From assembly GCA_020633315.1 (NCBI GenBank), contig JACKDV010000020.1, positions 105,730 to 169,729 on the forward strand: 64,000 nt of DNA, given 5' to 3'. Origin of the DNA: Myxococcales bacterium (GTDB taxonomy: Bacteria > Myxococcota_A > Polyangia > Nannocystales > Nannocystaceae). A program made the translations under genes and the position numbers. The notes below the pieces were generated by a model. That model was not told the origin of the DNA, made no database searches, and worked only from the letters and a program-made list of their open reading frames with translations. This document shows, piece after piece, positions 35,490-44,326 of this stretch (position 1 is its first letter; every line of letters starts with the position of its first letter).

Positions 35490-38400
35490 TCAGCCCTCGC
35501 CCGCCGGGTGCCCGGCCAGCCAGGTGTCGAGCTCCACCAGCTCCTCCGTGGTCCCCTTGAGCTCCGCCAGCCCCTTGCGCGCCAGCTCGGCCATCTGTCG
35601 CGCCCGCGTGCGGTCGCGGTGCTCGGTGCTCTCCCACAGCGCCCGCGCCAGCACCCATCGCGCATCCTCGCGCAGGCGCGGGCTCACCTCGCTCAGCGCG
35701 GCGATCCGCACCGCACGCTCGGCCTGCGCCACCGCCTCGTCGGCCCGCCCCTGGTCCACCAGCACGGCCGCCAGCGCGGTGGTGGTCTCGCACACGTCGG
35801 GATGCTCGGGACCCTGCGCGGCCTCGCGAATCCTCAGCGCGGTCCGTAGCTCGTCCAGCGCCGCCTCGGGCTGGTCCATGCGCTCGAGCAGCCGGCCCAG
35901 GTTGTGGTGATAGCGAGCCACCCGCGGGTGCTCGCCGCCCAGGTGCTCGACGGCGATCTCCAGCGCCAGCCGCAGGTGCTGCTCGGCCGCGCCCAGCTCG
36001 CCCAGCTCCTTCTCGGCGTTGCCCAGGTTGGTCAGCGTGGAGCTCACCTCCAGGCTGCGCTCGCCGTACACCTTCGAGAAGATCTCGTGCGCCCGCATGG
36101 CGTGGGTCTTGGCCGCCTCCGAGTTGCCCATGCTCTCGAAGGTTGCGGCCATGTTGAGGTGCGAGGCGCCCACCTCGGGGTGATCGGGGCCCAGGTTGGC
36201 CAGGCGGATCTCCAGCGCCTGCTCCTGCAGGCCACGCGCCTGCGCGAGCTCGCCCTGCTCCGACAGCGCGATCGCCAGGTTGTCGATCACGGTGGCGGTG
36301 AGCGGATGGCGAGGCCCGTACTCGTGCTCCACGTGCTCGCGGGCGCGACGGAAGGCCTCCACCGCGTCACCGATCCGACCGCGGATCGCCATGAGCTGAC
36401 CCAGGGTGGACAAGGCCGCGCCCAGGCTGTGGTGCCCGGGGCCGAAGGCGGCCTCGCGGGTCGCGATCGACTCGCCCAGCGCCTGCTCGGCCTGGTCGAG
36501 CTCGCCATGGTTGAGCCGGGCCACCGCCAGCGCGTGGTACAGCTCGGCCTTGCTCTCGGGGTCGTTGCCCAGGGGCTCGAGCGCGGCCAGGCCGTGGGTG
36601 GCCCAGCGCTCGGCCTCGTCGAGCGGGCGATCGGGCTCGCCGGTGAGCCACACCAGGCCGATCGAGACCTCCACCATCACCCGCGCGTGCCCGCCCGCGA
36701 GCGCGGCCGAGAGCGCGCGGTGATAGGTGGTCTCGGCCTCGTCGATCTTGCCGTCGCGCTCGAGCGCCACGGCCAGGAGCGACAGCGCCTCGGCCTCCAC
36801 CGGGCGGTGGCCGAGCTGCTCGGCCCGCTCCACCACCGGCCGCATCATCGCGATCGCCTCGGGGTACTTGGCGGCGTCGCGGAGCACCCGCGCGGCGTCG
36901 ATCTGGCGCTCGAGCTCGGCCACCGCGTCGCGCAGCTCGGGATCGTCGGGCGGCGCGGGCACGCTGTGGGTGAGCGCGTCGAGGTCCTCGCAGGTCGACA
37001 GCGGCGGCAGGCCCCGCACCACGTCGACCGCTCCCTGCACCATCTCGGCGTCGGCCTCCGCGAGCATCCGCGTCACCGCGCCCAGGGTCTCGCGGCTGCG
37101 GCCCAGGCAGTGCATGCGCCGGGCGAGCATGGCCTGCGGCTGCTCCCCCCGCAGCTCGTCGCGGCAGGCGTCGCCCTGCATCCGCACCCACGCGCTGGCG
37201 TACTCGTCCAGGCGCTCCGCCGTGGCCTCGAAGGCATCCGCCGCGAACGGCCGCTCGGTGGCGAGGAAGGCGGTGCGCACCGCCTCGCGACGATCCTCGT
37301 CCCACACCTCGTGCAGCCGCTCGTCCACCTGATCGCAGTAGCCCTCCGCGGTGCCCTGGCTGCGCTGGTAGGCGATCGCGCCCACCAGGAACAGCCCGGC
37401 CGGCAGCACCACCGTGCCCCAGCGTCGCCAGGCTCGCCACGGATCGTGGCGCAGCGCGGCGAGCAGCTCGTCCATGCTCGCGAAGCGCTGATCGGGATCG
37501 GTGGCCAGGCCGCGGAACATCGCCCGCCGCACCCGGCGGGGCACCGCCACCGTGCGCGGCGGCGGGGCGAAGGCGCCCGAGCTGAGGTTGCTGGCCAGCT
37601 CGGCGAAGTTGCGCCCGCGGAACGGCCGGCGCCCGAACAGGCCCTCGTACAGCGCAACGCAGAAGCTGAACTGATCGGTGAGCGGGCTGGTGCGGCTGCC
37701 CGCGAGCTGCTCGGGCGCCATGTAGGCCGGCGTGCCCACCAGCGCGCCCGTCTGGGTGAGCGAGGCGGTGAGCACCTGCTGGCTGGGGATCTCGCCCACC
37801 GACGAGAACGAGCCCGTCTTGCCCGCGGCCGGCCGGGCCAGGCCGAAGTCGGTCACCAGCACCCGCCCGTCGCGACCGATCAGCACGTTGTCCGGCTTGA
37901 AGTCGCGGTGCACCAGGTTCATCGCGTGGGCGGCCGCCAGCCCGCGCCCCGCCGCGGTGAACACCCGCAGCACCTCCTGCCACGGGCGGCTCTCCTGCTT
38001 GAGCCACTCCCCCAGGGTGTGCCCGTCGATGAACTCCATCGCGATGAACACCTGCCCCTCGAAGGTGCCCACGTCGTGCACGGTGATCACGTTGGGGTGC
38101 GAGAGCTTGGCCATCGCCTGGGCCTCTCGCATCAGCCGGTCGCGCTGCTTGTCGCCCGGCCCGCTGCTGGCGATGGCCGCCACCGCGCCGCGCCGCAGCA
38201 CCTTGAGCGCCACCTTGCGATCGAGCTCGGGATCGTAGGCCGCATAGACCACCCCCATGCCGCCCGCGCCCACCCGGTCGATCACCACGTAGCGCCCCAG
38301 CTTGGCCCCCTGGGGCAGCTGGGCCGCCGGCTCCACCAGGATCTCGCCCGCGCTCTGGGTCACCGCGCTGGGGCTGAACGCGCCGTCGGTGTCGGCCAGC

Positions 38401-38615
38401 CGTGGGTCCTCCACCAGGTCCACGTCGGGCTCCGCGGGCTCCGGCTCGGGCGTGCCCTCGTCCGCCACCTCGTCGGCGAACAGGCGGGCCATCTCGGCCA
38501 CCACCATCGAGCACACCTCGCACTCGTCGATGTGGGCCTCGAGCGCCGCCCTCTCGTCGCGGGCCAGCTCGCCGCGCACGAAGTCGACGATGACGTTCTC
38601 CTCGGGGCAGTCCAT
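35490..38615 (-). CDS. Ser/Thr kinase with N-terminal zinc finger, transmembrane helix and TPR tail
   Basis: 1041 residues. Residues 1-45 form an anti-sigma-like HC2 zinc finger (H28, C32, C35 in AHIDECEVC). The kinase domain (about 107-385) is complete: GAGGMGVVY, K138, HRDFKPDN (H236-D238), DFG (D256), APEQ. A transmembrane helix lies near 398-415. The C-terminal 480 residues are about ten TPR units (for example ALEIRLANLGPDHPEVGASH), the kinesin-light-chain type of repeat common in myxobacterial kinases. The finger suggests a partner protein such as a sigma factor, but none is adjacent. Confidence 0.93.
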   Translation of the reverse strand: MDCPEENVIVDFVRGELARDERAALEAHIDECEVCSMVVAEMARLFADEVADEGTPEPEPAEPDVDLVEDPRLADTDGAFSPSAVTQSAGEILVEPAAQLPQGAKLGRYVVIDRVGAGGMGVVYAAYDPELDRKVALKVLRRGAVAAIASSGPGDKQRDRLMREAQAMAKLSHPNVITVHDVGTFEGQVFIAMEFIDGHTLGEWLKQESRPWQEVLRVFTAAGRGLAAAHAMNLVHRDFKPDNVLIGRDGRVLVTDFGLARPAAGKTGSFSSVGEIPSQQVLTASLTQTGALVGTPAYMAPEQLAGSRTSPLTDQFSFCVALYEGLFGRRPFRGRNFAELASNLSSGAFAPPPRTVAVPRRVRRAMFRGLATDPDQRFASMDELLAALRHDPWRAWRRWGTVVLPAGLFLVGAIAYQRSQGTAEGYCDQVDERLHEVWDEDRREAVRTAFLATERPFAADAFEATAERLDEYASAWVRMQGDACRDELRGEQPQAMLARRMHCLGRSRETLGAVTRMLAEADAEMVQGAVDVVRGLPPLSTCEDLDALTHSVPAPPDDPELRDAVAELERQIDAARVLRDAAKYPEAIAMMRPVVERAEQLGHRPVEAEALSLLAVALERDGKIDEAETTYHRALSAALAGGHARVMVEVSIGLVWLTGEPDRPLDEAERWATHGLAALEPLGNDPESKAELYHALAVARLNHGELDQAEQALGESIATREAAFGPGHHSLGAALSTLGQLMAIRGRIGDAVEAFRRAREHVEHEYGPRHPLTATVIDNLAIALSEQGELAQARGLQEQALEIRLANLGPDHPEVGASHLNMAATFESMGNSEAAKTHAMRAHEIFSKVYGERSLEVSSTLTNLGNAEKELGELGAAEQHLRLALEIAVEHLGGEHPRVARYHHNLGRLLERMDQPEAALDELRTALRIREAAQGPEHPDVCETTTALAAVLVDQGRADEAVAQAERAVRIAALSEVSPRLREDARWVLARALWESTEHRDRTRARQMAELARKGLAELKGTTEELVELDTWLAGHPAGEG

Positions 38616-38797
38616 CGGGACGGGCGCCCTACTGTGCCACGGTTTCGCGCATCACCGCCCCGGCGCAACGTGGGCTGGCTCGCGGCGGCCCGAGCGGCCG
38701 CACGGCCTCCGCCGGCGTCCGTGGTGGATCTCCCTCGCCTCGCCGCTCGAGCGCCCGGACCGCGAGCCCGGGCGCCCCGATCGATCCGCCGGATCGA

Positions 38798-39868
38798 TCA
38801 GCCGAACTTGCCGTACGCGCCCAGGTCCTTGAACGCCTGCACCAGCCGCGCCGCCATGCCCTTCTCGCCCAGGTGCAGCCACACGCGGGGATCGATGTGC
38901 TTCTTGTTGGGCTTGTCGTCGCCCTCGGGGTTGCCGATCTGCGAGTGCAGGTACGCATCCTTGGCGTCCATGTACTCCTTGATCGGGTGGCAGAACGCCC
39001 ACTGCGTGTCGGTGTCGATGTTCATCTTGATCACGCCGTAGGAGACCGCCTCGCGGATCTCCTCGGGCGACGAGCCCGAGCCGCCGTGGAACACGAAGTG
39101 CACCGGCTTGGACCCGCCGCCGTGCTTGGCCGCCACCGCCTCCTGCGAGTTCTTGAGGATCTTGGGGGTGAGCTTGACGTTGCCCGGCTTGTACACGCCG
39201 TGGGTGTTTCCGAACGACGCAGCCACCGTGAACGGCCCGGCCGGCTTCAGGGTCTCGTAGGCCTGCAGCACCTCGGAGGGCTGGGTGTAGAGCTTGGCGT
39301 TGTCGACGTCGGTGTTGTCCACGCCGTCCTCCTCGCCGCCGGTCACCCCCAGCTCGATCTCGAGGGTCATGCCGATCTTGGCCATGCGCTCCAGCGTGCT
39401 GCGACAGATCTCCAGGTTCTCGTGCAAGGGCTCCTCGCTCAGGTCGAGCATGTGCGAGCTGAACAGCGGCTCGCCGTGCTTCTCGTAGAACGCCTCGCCG
39501 GCCGCGACCATCCCCTCCACCCAGGGCAGCAGCTTCTTGGCCGCGTGGTCGGTGTGCAGCACCACCGACACCCCGTAGGCCGTCGCGATCGCCCGCACGT
39601 AGTGGGCCGCGGCCACGGCCCCCGCGACCTCGGCCGCGTGCCCGTCGTTGGGCAGGAACTTGCCGCCGAAGAAGTGCGCCCCGCCGTTGGAGAGCTGCAC
39701 GATGATCGGGGCCTTGGCCTCCCGGGCGGCCTGCAGCGCCGCGGTGACGCTGTGCGAGCCCACGACGTTGACGGCCGGCAGGGCACACTCGTTGTCCTGG
39801 CAGTAGTCGAAGAGATCGGTGAGCGCGCGGCCGGTGACGATTCCCGGCTGGAGGTCGAGCTTGGCCAT
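38798..39868 (-). CDS. fbaA: Class II fructose-bisphosphate aldolase
   Basis: 356 residues, close to the roughly 358 of E. coli FbaA. Motifs: PAVNVVGSHSVTAAL, the zinc-binding HTDHAAKKLLPW (H-x-D-H), the LEIELGVTGGEEDGVDN loop of the class IIA subgroup, FHGGSGSS and KMNIDTDTQWAF. It splits fructose-1,6-bisphosphate into dihydroxyacetone phosphate and glyceraldehyde-3-phosphate in glycolysis and does the reverse in gluconeogenesis. It lies downstream of the MBL-hydrolase gene in the same direction (94-bp gap) but has no glycolytic neighbours. Confidence 0.96.
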   Translation of the reverse strand: MAKLDLQPGIVTGRALTDLFDYCQDNECALPAVNVVGSHSVTAALQAAREAKAPIIVQLSNGGAHFFGGKFLPNDGHAAEVAGAVAAAHYVRAIATAYGVSVVLHTDHAAKKLLPWVEGMVAAGEAFYEKHGEPLFSSHMLDLSEEPLHENLEICRSTLERMAKIGMTLEIELGVTGGEEDGVDNTDVDNAKLYTQPSEVLQAYETLKPAGPFTVAASFGNTHGVYKPGNVKLTPKILKNSQEAVAAKHGGGSKPVHFVFHGGSGSSPEEIREAVSYGVIKMNIDTDTQWAFCHPIKEYMDAKDAYLHSQIGNPEGDDKPNKKHIDPRVWLHLGEKGMAARLVQAFKDLGAYGKFG

Positions 39869-39962
39869 GGCCGTACGTGTAGCAGGGACCAGCGGGCGCG
39901 GGAGCCGAGCCGCCCACAGGGTCGCGTGAGGTATCCAGCGCCCCGGCCGAGCGCCCGCGGGG

Positions 39963-40937
39963 CTACAGCTCGTGACCCACGTAGACCTTGGTCTGCGGGT
40001 AGCGCTCCACGAACTGGCGCAGCCGCTCCAGGCTCTCCGCGTTGAGCCGGTGATCGCTGGTGAAGGCGCCGGGCTCCACCCCGTGCTCCCAGCCCCAGCG
40101 GGTGTGCGAGGTGTCGCCCACGAACAGCACCGGACCGTCGCTGGCGTTGACCAGCCAGGCCATGCTGCCCTCGGTGTGGCCCTCGCACACGATGCCCCAG
40201 ATCGAGCCGTCGCCCAGCAGGTCGATCACCGCGGGGAAGGGATCGAGCGCGATGGTGCGGGCGGGGTCGACCTCGCGCACGGGCGCGCGGCCCTCGAACA
40301 CGTGGCGGCTGGTGGGGCGCTGCAGGCCGTTGAGCTTGCGGCGATCGGAGAGCTCGCCGGGGCCCGTGTACACCGGCACCTCGGGCGGCAGATCGGGCAG
40401 GCCCAGGATGTGATCGAAGTGCGAGTGGGTCAGCAGCACGCCGCCGACCGTCAGCTCGTGGCGCTCCACGATCGCCGCCAGCGACTCCACCGGCTCGAGG
40501 CTCCGCGCGGCCGTGCGCAGCAGGCCCCGCGCCGCTCCCTTGCGATCGCCCTGCGCCAGCCCGGCATCGATGCCGGTGTCGACCACGAAGTCGCCCGCCT
40601 CGGGGTGCCGCACCACGCCCACGTGCAGCACGATGGGGACCTTCTCGTTCTTCAGCCCGGCCTCCTTGGCGGCCGGGTGGCGCAGGCTCACCAGCCCGCG
40701 CCGGTTGGCCTCCCACTTGGCCGAGACCACGGTGCGCACCTCGACCTCGGTCGGGCTCGCGAGCACCTCGTCCCAGCTCGCCGGCGCGGGGCGGGTCACC
40801 GGCGGCCCGTAGGGCTCGGTCGGGTGGCTGACCACGCGACAGGCCGGCGCGACGAGGCCCACGCCCAGCGCCAGCGCGAGGCGAAGGACGGCGACGGAGC
40901 GGCGGGCATGAGCGTGGATCGGCACGGGCCAGAGCAT
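39963..40937 (-). CDS. Exported metallo-beta-lactamase-fold hydrolase (lactonase-like)
   Basis: 324 residues from ATG 40937. An N-terminal signal with lipobox-like LVAPAC (about 29-34) predicts export and lipid attachment. The MBL fold has DTGIDAG, the zinc motif LTHSHFDHILGLPDLP (HxHxDH), GIVCEGHTEGSMAWLV, FVGDTSH and a final YVGHEL, the order seen in AttM/AiiA-type lactonases and related esterases. Substrate is unknown; lactones or other esters are plausible. No quorum-sensing genes are nearby. Confidence 0.82.
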   Translation of the reverse strand: MLWPVPIHAHARRSVAVLRLALALGVGLVAPACRVVSHPTEPYGPPVTRPAPASWDEVLASPTEVEVRTVVSAKWEANRRGLVSLRHPAAKEAGLKNEKVPIVLHVGVVRHPEAGDFVVDTGIDAGLAQGDRKGAARGLLRTAARSLEPVESLAAIVERHELTVGGVLLTHSHFDHILGLPDLPPEVPVYTGPGELSDRRKLNGLQRPTSRHVFEGRAPVREVDPARTIALDPFPAVIDLLGDGSIWGIVCEGHTEGSMAWLVNASDGPVLFVGDTSHTRWGWEHGVEPGAFTSDHRLNAESLERLRQFVERYPQTKVYVGHEL

Positions 40938-41169
40938 AGCGAGCCCGGCGCGATCGTGGGCGAGGCCGGTGACGGGAGCGGGGAGCGAGCGAGGATGCTC
41001 GTGCGATGGTCGCTCAGCCGAGCTCGCCGAGCGCCCCCACCCGACGACGACCGTAGAGCACCAGCTCGGAGCGCCGCGAAGCATGGGCCCCCTGGAGGTA
41101 CCGAAGCATCGTCGTCGTCGACGCAACCCGACGACTCGTCCAGCAGTCATGACTCGGGCAGAGCCCGCC

Positions 41170-41811
41170 TCAGGCGCCGCCCTTGCGGCCCGAGGCGAGC
41201 ACCAGCGTGCCGCCGTGCTGGGGCAGCGAGGGCAGCTCGCGGCGCTCGAAGCCCTCGGCCAGGCGCTGCAGGGGCACCCAGGTCTCGCGCTGGATCTGGG
41301 CCTGCGCGACGAGGTTGACCATGCGCCCCTGGAAGCTGGGGTGGGCGGCATGGCTGTCGAGCACCACGGCGCGGCCGCCCGGGCGCAGCAGGCCCCACAG
41401 GTGCTCGAAGGCCTCCTCCCAGCGGGGAAAGGCGCTCAGGCCCAGGAACACGTGCAGGCTGTCGATCACCACCGGGGCCCCGCGCAGCTCGGCGAGCATG
41501 GCCGCATCCACGGCGTGCACGTCGGCCTGGCCCAGGAACACCTGGGACCAGCCGTGCGCCTCCACCCGAGCGTGGGCCTTGTGCAGCATGCCCGCGCTGA
41601 GGTCGAGGCCCAGCACCGCCCCCTCGTCGCCCACTCCTGCCACCAGGCCCTCGAAGGCCTGGCCGGTGCCGCAGGGCAGGTCGAGCACGGTCTGCCCCGG
41701 TCGCAGCTCGAGCGCCTCGCAGGCCGCCTCGCGGGCGCCCACGTAGAGCTTCTCGACCGAGGAATCGTAGAAGCGCGCGAAGAAGTCGTACCACCCCATG
41801 GCGGGCGGCAT
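41170..41811 (-). CDS. Class I SAM-dependent methyltransferase
   Basis: 213 residues. The SAM-binding motif I is VLDLPCGTGQAFE (about 42-54), motif II VLGLDLSAGML, and the catalytic-loop region GGRAVVLDSH. The N-terminal WYDFFARFYDSSVEKL is the usual cap of UbiE/Methyltransf_11 enzymes. Acceptor is unknown. A second in-frame ATG at 41799 gives MGWYDFF and could be the real start. It is divergent from the DsbA-like gene, 66 bp apart. Confidence 0.82.
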   Translation of the reverse strand: MPPAMGWYDFFARFYDSSVEKLYVGAREAACEALELRPGQTVLDLPCGTGQAFEGLVAGVGDEGAVLGLDLSAGMLHKAHARVEAHGWSQVFLGQADVHAVDAAMLAELRGAPVVIDSLHVFLGLSAFPRWEEAFEHLWGLLRPGGRAVVLDSHAAHPSFQGRMVNLVAQAQIQRETWVPLQRLAEGFERRELPSLPQHGGTLVLASGRKGGA

Positions 41812-41877
41812 CGTAGCGCAGCCGGGTGGGCTGCCCCAGCGCCTCGTGCATGGCCTAGGATCGCCGGGTACCGTCCA

Positions 41878-42543
41878 ATGCCGCTCCTGCGCTACTACCT
41901 CGACTTCATCTCGCCCTACTCCTACCTCGGCTGGTCTCGCATCGAGGCGATGGCCGAGCGCCGGGGGCTCGAGCTACGGCCGGTGCCGGTGCTGTTCGCG
42001 GCCATGCTCGATGCCTTCGACCACAAGGGCCCCGCCGAGATCGCCCCCAAGCGCGTCTACACCTTCAAGCACGTGGTGCGGCTGGCCCACGAGCAGGGCG
42101 TGCCGCTGCGGCCCCCGCCCGCGCATCCCTTCAACCCGCTGCTGGCCCTGCGCGTCGCCTCGCTGCCGATGCCCGAGGAGCAGCGCCGGCGCGTGGTGGG
42201 CGTGCTGTATCGCAGCACCTGGGGCATCGGCGAGGGCGTGACCGATCCCGAGCGGGTGGCGCGGGCGCTCCGCGACGCGGGCCTGCCCGGCGACGAGCTG
42301 GTGGCGAGCGCCGGCACCCACGAGGCCAAGGCGCGGCTGCGCGAGCAGACCTCCGACGCGCTGCGCCGCGGGATCTTCGGCGTGCCCAGCATGGAGGTGG
42401 AGGGCTCGGGCGAGGTGTTCTGGGGGCAGGATGCGATCCCCCACCTCGAGCGCTACCTCGACGGCGAGGATCCGGTCTCACCCGAGCTGCTGGCGCAGTG
42501 GCAGGATCTGCCGGGCTCGCACCGCCCGGCCCTGAAGCGCTGA
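41878..42543 (+). CDS. DsbA-family 2-hydroxychromene-2-carboxylate isomerase-like protein
   Basis: 221 residues. The start LLRYYLDFISPYSYLGW has the kappa-class GST/HCCA isomerase pattern, in which SPYSYLG replaces the CxxC of DsbA and Ser supplies the glutathione-binding group. PVPVLFAAMLDAF, FKHVVRLAHEQGVPLRPPP and the C-terminal GIFGVPSMEVEGSGEVFWGQ (cis-Pro loop) complete the fold. HCCA isomerase acts in naphthalene breakdown, but most homologues are glutathione-dependent enzymes of unknown substrate. It is a single gene. Confidence 0.87.
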   Translation: MPLLRYYLDFISPYSYLGWSRIEAMAERRGLELRPVPVLFAAMLDAFDHKGPAEIAPKRVYTFKHVVRLAHEQGVPLRPPPAHPFNPLLALRVASLPMPEEQRRRVVGVLYRSTWGIGEGVTDPERVARALRDAGLPGDELVASAGTHEAKARLREQTSDALRRGIFGVPSMEVEGSGEVFWGQDAIPHLERYLDGEDPVSPELLAQWQDLPGSHRPALKR

Positions 42544-42678
42544 CACACCGATCACCGGCGCCGCGTCCCGGAGCCTCGGGCGGCCGCGGGGGCGAAACCT
42601 CGGTCCTCGCGCTGGGGTCCAGCGCAGGTCGGTGGCCGCTGCATGCGCGCCGACCCCGATCTACCCTTCGCTCCGCCG

Positions 42679-44244
42679 ATGACGATCGCCTCCCTTCGCC
42701 TTCGCTCCTGGTCGCCGTGCCTCGCCCTCGCCGTGAGCGCGCTCGCCTGCAAGCCGTCGCCGGACACCGACGAGGGCCCCGTCGTCCCCGGTGGCGACGG
42801 GGCCGTGGCCGTGGCGGCATCCGACGAGGCGCCGGTGATCGATGCCTCGCGCATGCTGTCCGATCTGCAGACGCTGTCGTCGGACGAGTACGCGGGGCGC
42901 TACACCTTCAGCGAGGATCTCGGTCACGCCGCCGACTACCTCGAGGCCGAGTACCACCGCCTGGGCATCGCCCCGGTGGGTGATGCCTATCGCGTGCCCT
43001 TCATGGCGCCCAACGGCTCGACGCCCGGGCAGCAGGTGGCGGTGTGGGTCGAGGATGGTCACGGCGGCAGCCGGCAGGTCGCGGGCGAGCAGGTGGTGTC
43101 GCTGGGCAACGCCGACGGCACGGCAGCCTACGCCGACGCGGTGGGCGTGGCCTCGCTGGCGCGCGCCGACGCCAAGGCCGTGCGCCGCAAGATCGTGCTG
43201 GCGCCCGCGCCCGCGCCGGGGCTGATCCAGTCCGAGGTGGAGGCCTTCGCGGCGCGGGAGCCCGCGGGGCTGGTGCTGGTGGGCGAGCGCCCCGGTCCCG
43301 AGGCCGAGGCGCTGCGCAAGGCCCTGGGCGCGCTGCCCTTCCCCGTGGCCTGGGTCGACGTGGCCGCGGCCACCGACTGGATGGGCGTGAGCGTCGATCC
43401 CAAGCGGGGCCCCGTCGTGCCCAAGGGCATGCGCATGTCGATGGCGGCGCAGCAGGAGCCCGTGCTCGAGCCCTCGTTCAACGTGCTCGCCCAGATCCCC
43501 GGCCGCGAGCACCCCGAGCAGATCGTGATGCTGGGGGCGCACTACGATCACATCGGCACCGTCTCGCGCGGCCTGATGTGCCGCCCCGACGGCGAGGACA
43601 CCATCTGCAACGGCGCCGACGACAACGCCAGCGGCACGGTGATGGTGCTGGAGGTGGCGCGAGCCTTCGCTCAGGCGGGGATCCGACCCTCGCGCACGAT
43701 CGTGTTCGCCCACTTCGCGGGCGAGGAGCTCGGCCTGCTCGGCTCCAAGGCGCTGGCCGCCGAGGCCCCCGCCGCGCCGCCCTTCGGCGACGGGCGGATC
43801 GTGGCCATGGTCAACCTCGACATGGTGGGTCGCCTGGGCGAGGAGGGCCTGGCCATCGGGGGCGTGGGCTCCAGCGACGACTGGATGCCGCTGCTCGACG
43901 AGCTCGGCTCGCGCGGGATGTCGGTGGTGTACGAGCGGGCGATCAACGGCCGCAGCGACCACGCCAGCTTCTACCGCAACAAGATCCCGGTGCTGTTCTT
44001 CTTCACCGGCTTGCACGACGACTACCACGGGCCCGGCGATCACTTCGAGCGGATCAACGGCGAGGGCATGGCCACCATCGCCCAGCTCGTGGCCGACCTC
44101 GTCGACGAGCTCGCCGACGGCCACGCGATCGCCTACACCACCCCGCGCAGCGCCGACGAGGGCGAGGTGATGCGCATGCCCGGCACCGACGACGCCTCGG
44201 TGGAGAAGCGCACGAGCGCCGGCGCCCCGCCGGCCGCGGACTGA
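42679..44244 (+). CDS. M28 family metallopeptidase lipoprotein
   Basis: 521 residues from ATG 42679. The lipobox is VSALAC (about Cys21). A PA-like insert (about 120-250) precedes the M28 catalytic core: LGAHYDHIGT (first zinc His/Asp), CNGADDNASGTVMVLEVARAF (bridging Asp), FAHFAGEELGLLGSKAL (Glu-Glu), VNLDMVGRL and INGRSDHASFYRNKIPVLFF (last His). M28 enzymes remove N-terminal amino acids. It is predicted to work outside the cytoplasm in protein feeding, in line with a predatory lifestyle. It is convergent with the subtilase gene. Confidence 0.92.
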   Translation: MTIASLRLRSWSPCLALAVSALACKPSPDTDEGPVVPGGDGAVAVAASDEAPVIDASRMLSDLQTLSSDEYAGRYTFSEDLGHAADYLEAEYHRLGIAPVGDAYRVPFMAPNGSTPGQQVAVWVEDGHGGSRQVAGEQVVSLGNADGTAAYADAVGVASLARADAKAVRRKIVLAPAPAPGLIQSEVEAFAAREPAGLVLVGERPGPEAEALRKALGALPFPVAWVDVAAATDWMGVSVDPKRGPVVPKGMRMSMAAQQEPVLEPSFNVLAQIPGREHPEQIVMLGAHYDHIGTVSRGLMCRPDGEDTICNGADDNASGTVMVLEVARAFAQAGIRPSRTIVFAHFAGEELGLLGSKALAAEAPAAPPFGDGRIVAMVNLDMVGRLGEEGLAIGGVGSSDDWMPLLDELGSRGMSVVYERAINGRSDHASFYRNKIPVLFFFTGLHDDYHGPGDHFERINGEGMATIAQLVADLVDELADGHAIAYTTPRSADEGEVMRMPGTDDASVEKRTSAGAPPAAD

Positions 44245-44265
44245 TCTGCGGTCATTCGAACGCAG

Positions 44266-44301
44266 CGAGGGCGAGGTCCCGCGGGGGGAGCCTCGCCCTC
44301 G
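44266..44301. terminator. Bidirectional stem-loop between M28 and subtilase genes
   Basis: An 11-bp perfect stem, CGAGGGCGAGG (44266-44276) with CCTCGCCCTCG (44291-44301), and a 14-nt loop lie in the short gap between two convergent stops (44244 and 44327). There is no T-run on either side. Position and stem strength fit a shared terminator or RNA 3'-end stabiliser. Confidence 0.5.
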
Positions 44302-44326
44302 TGCTCGCTCGCGACGAAGGTCGCGG

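Noticed and set aside
35904..39041. 1045-residue plus-strand frame opposite the large kinase
   Set aside because: A His/Arg/Val-rich shadow without domains; the minus-strand kinase-TPR gene is unambiguous.
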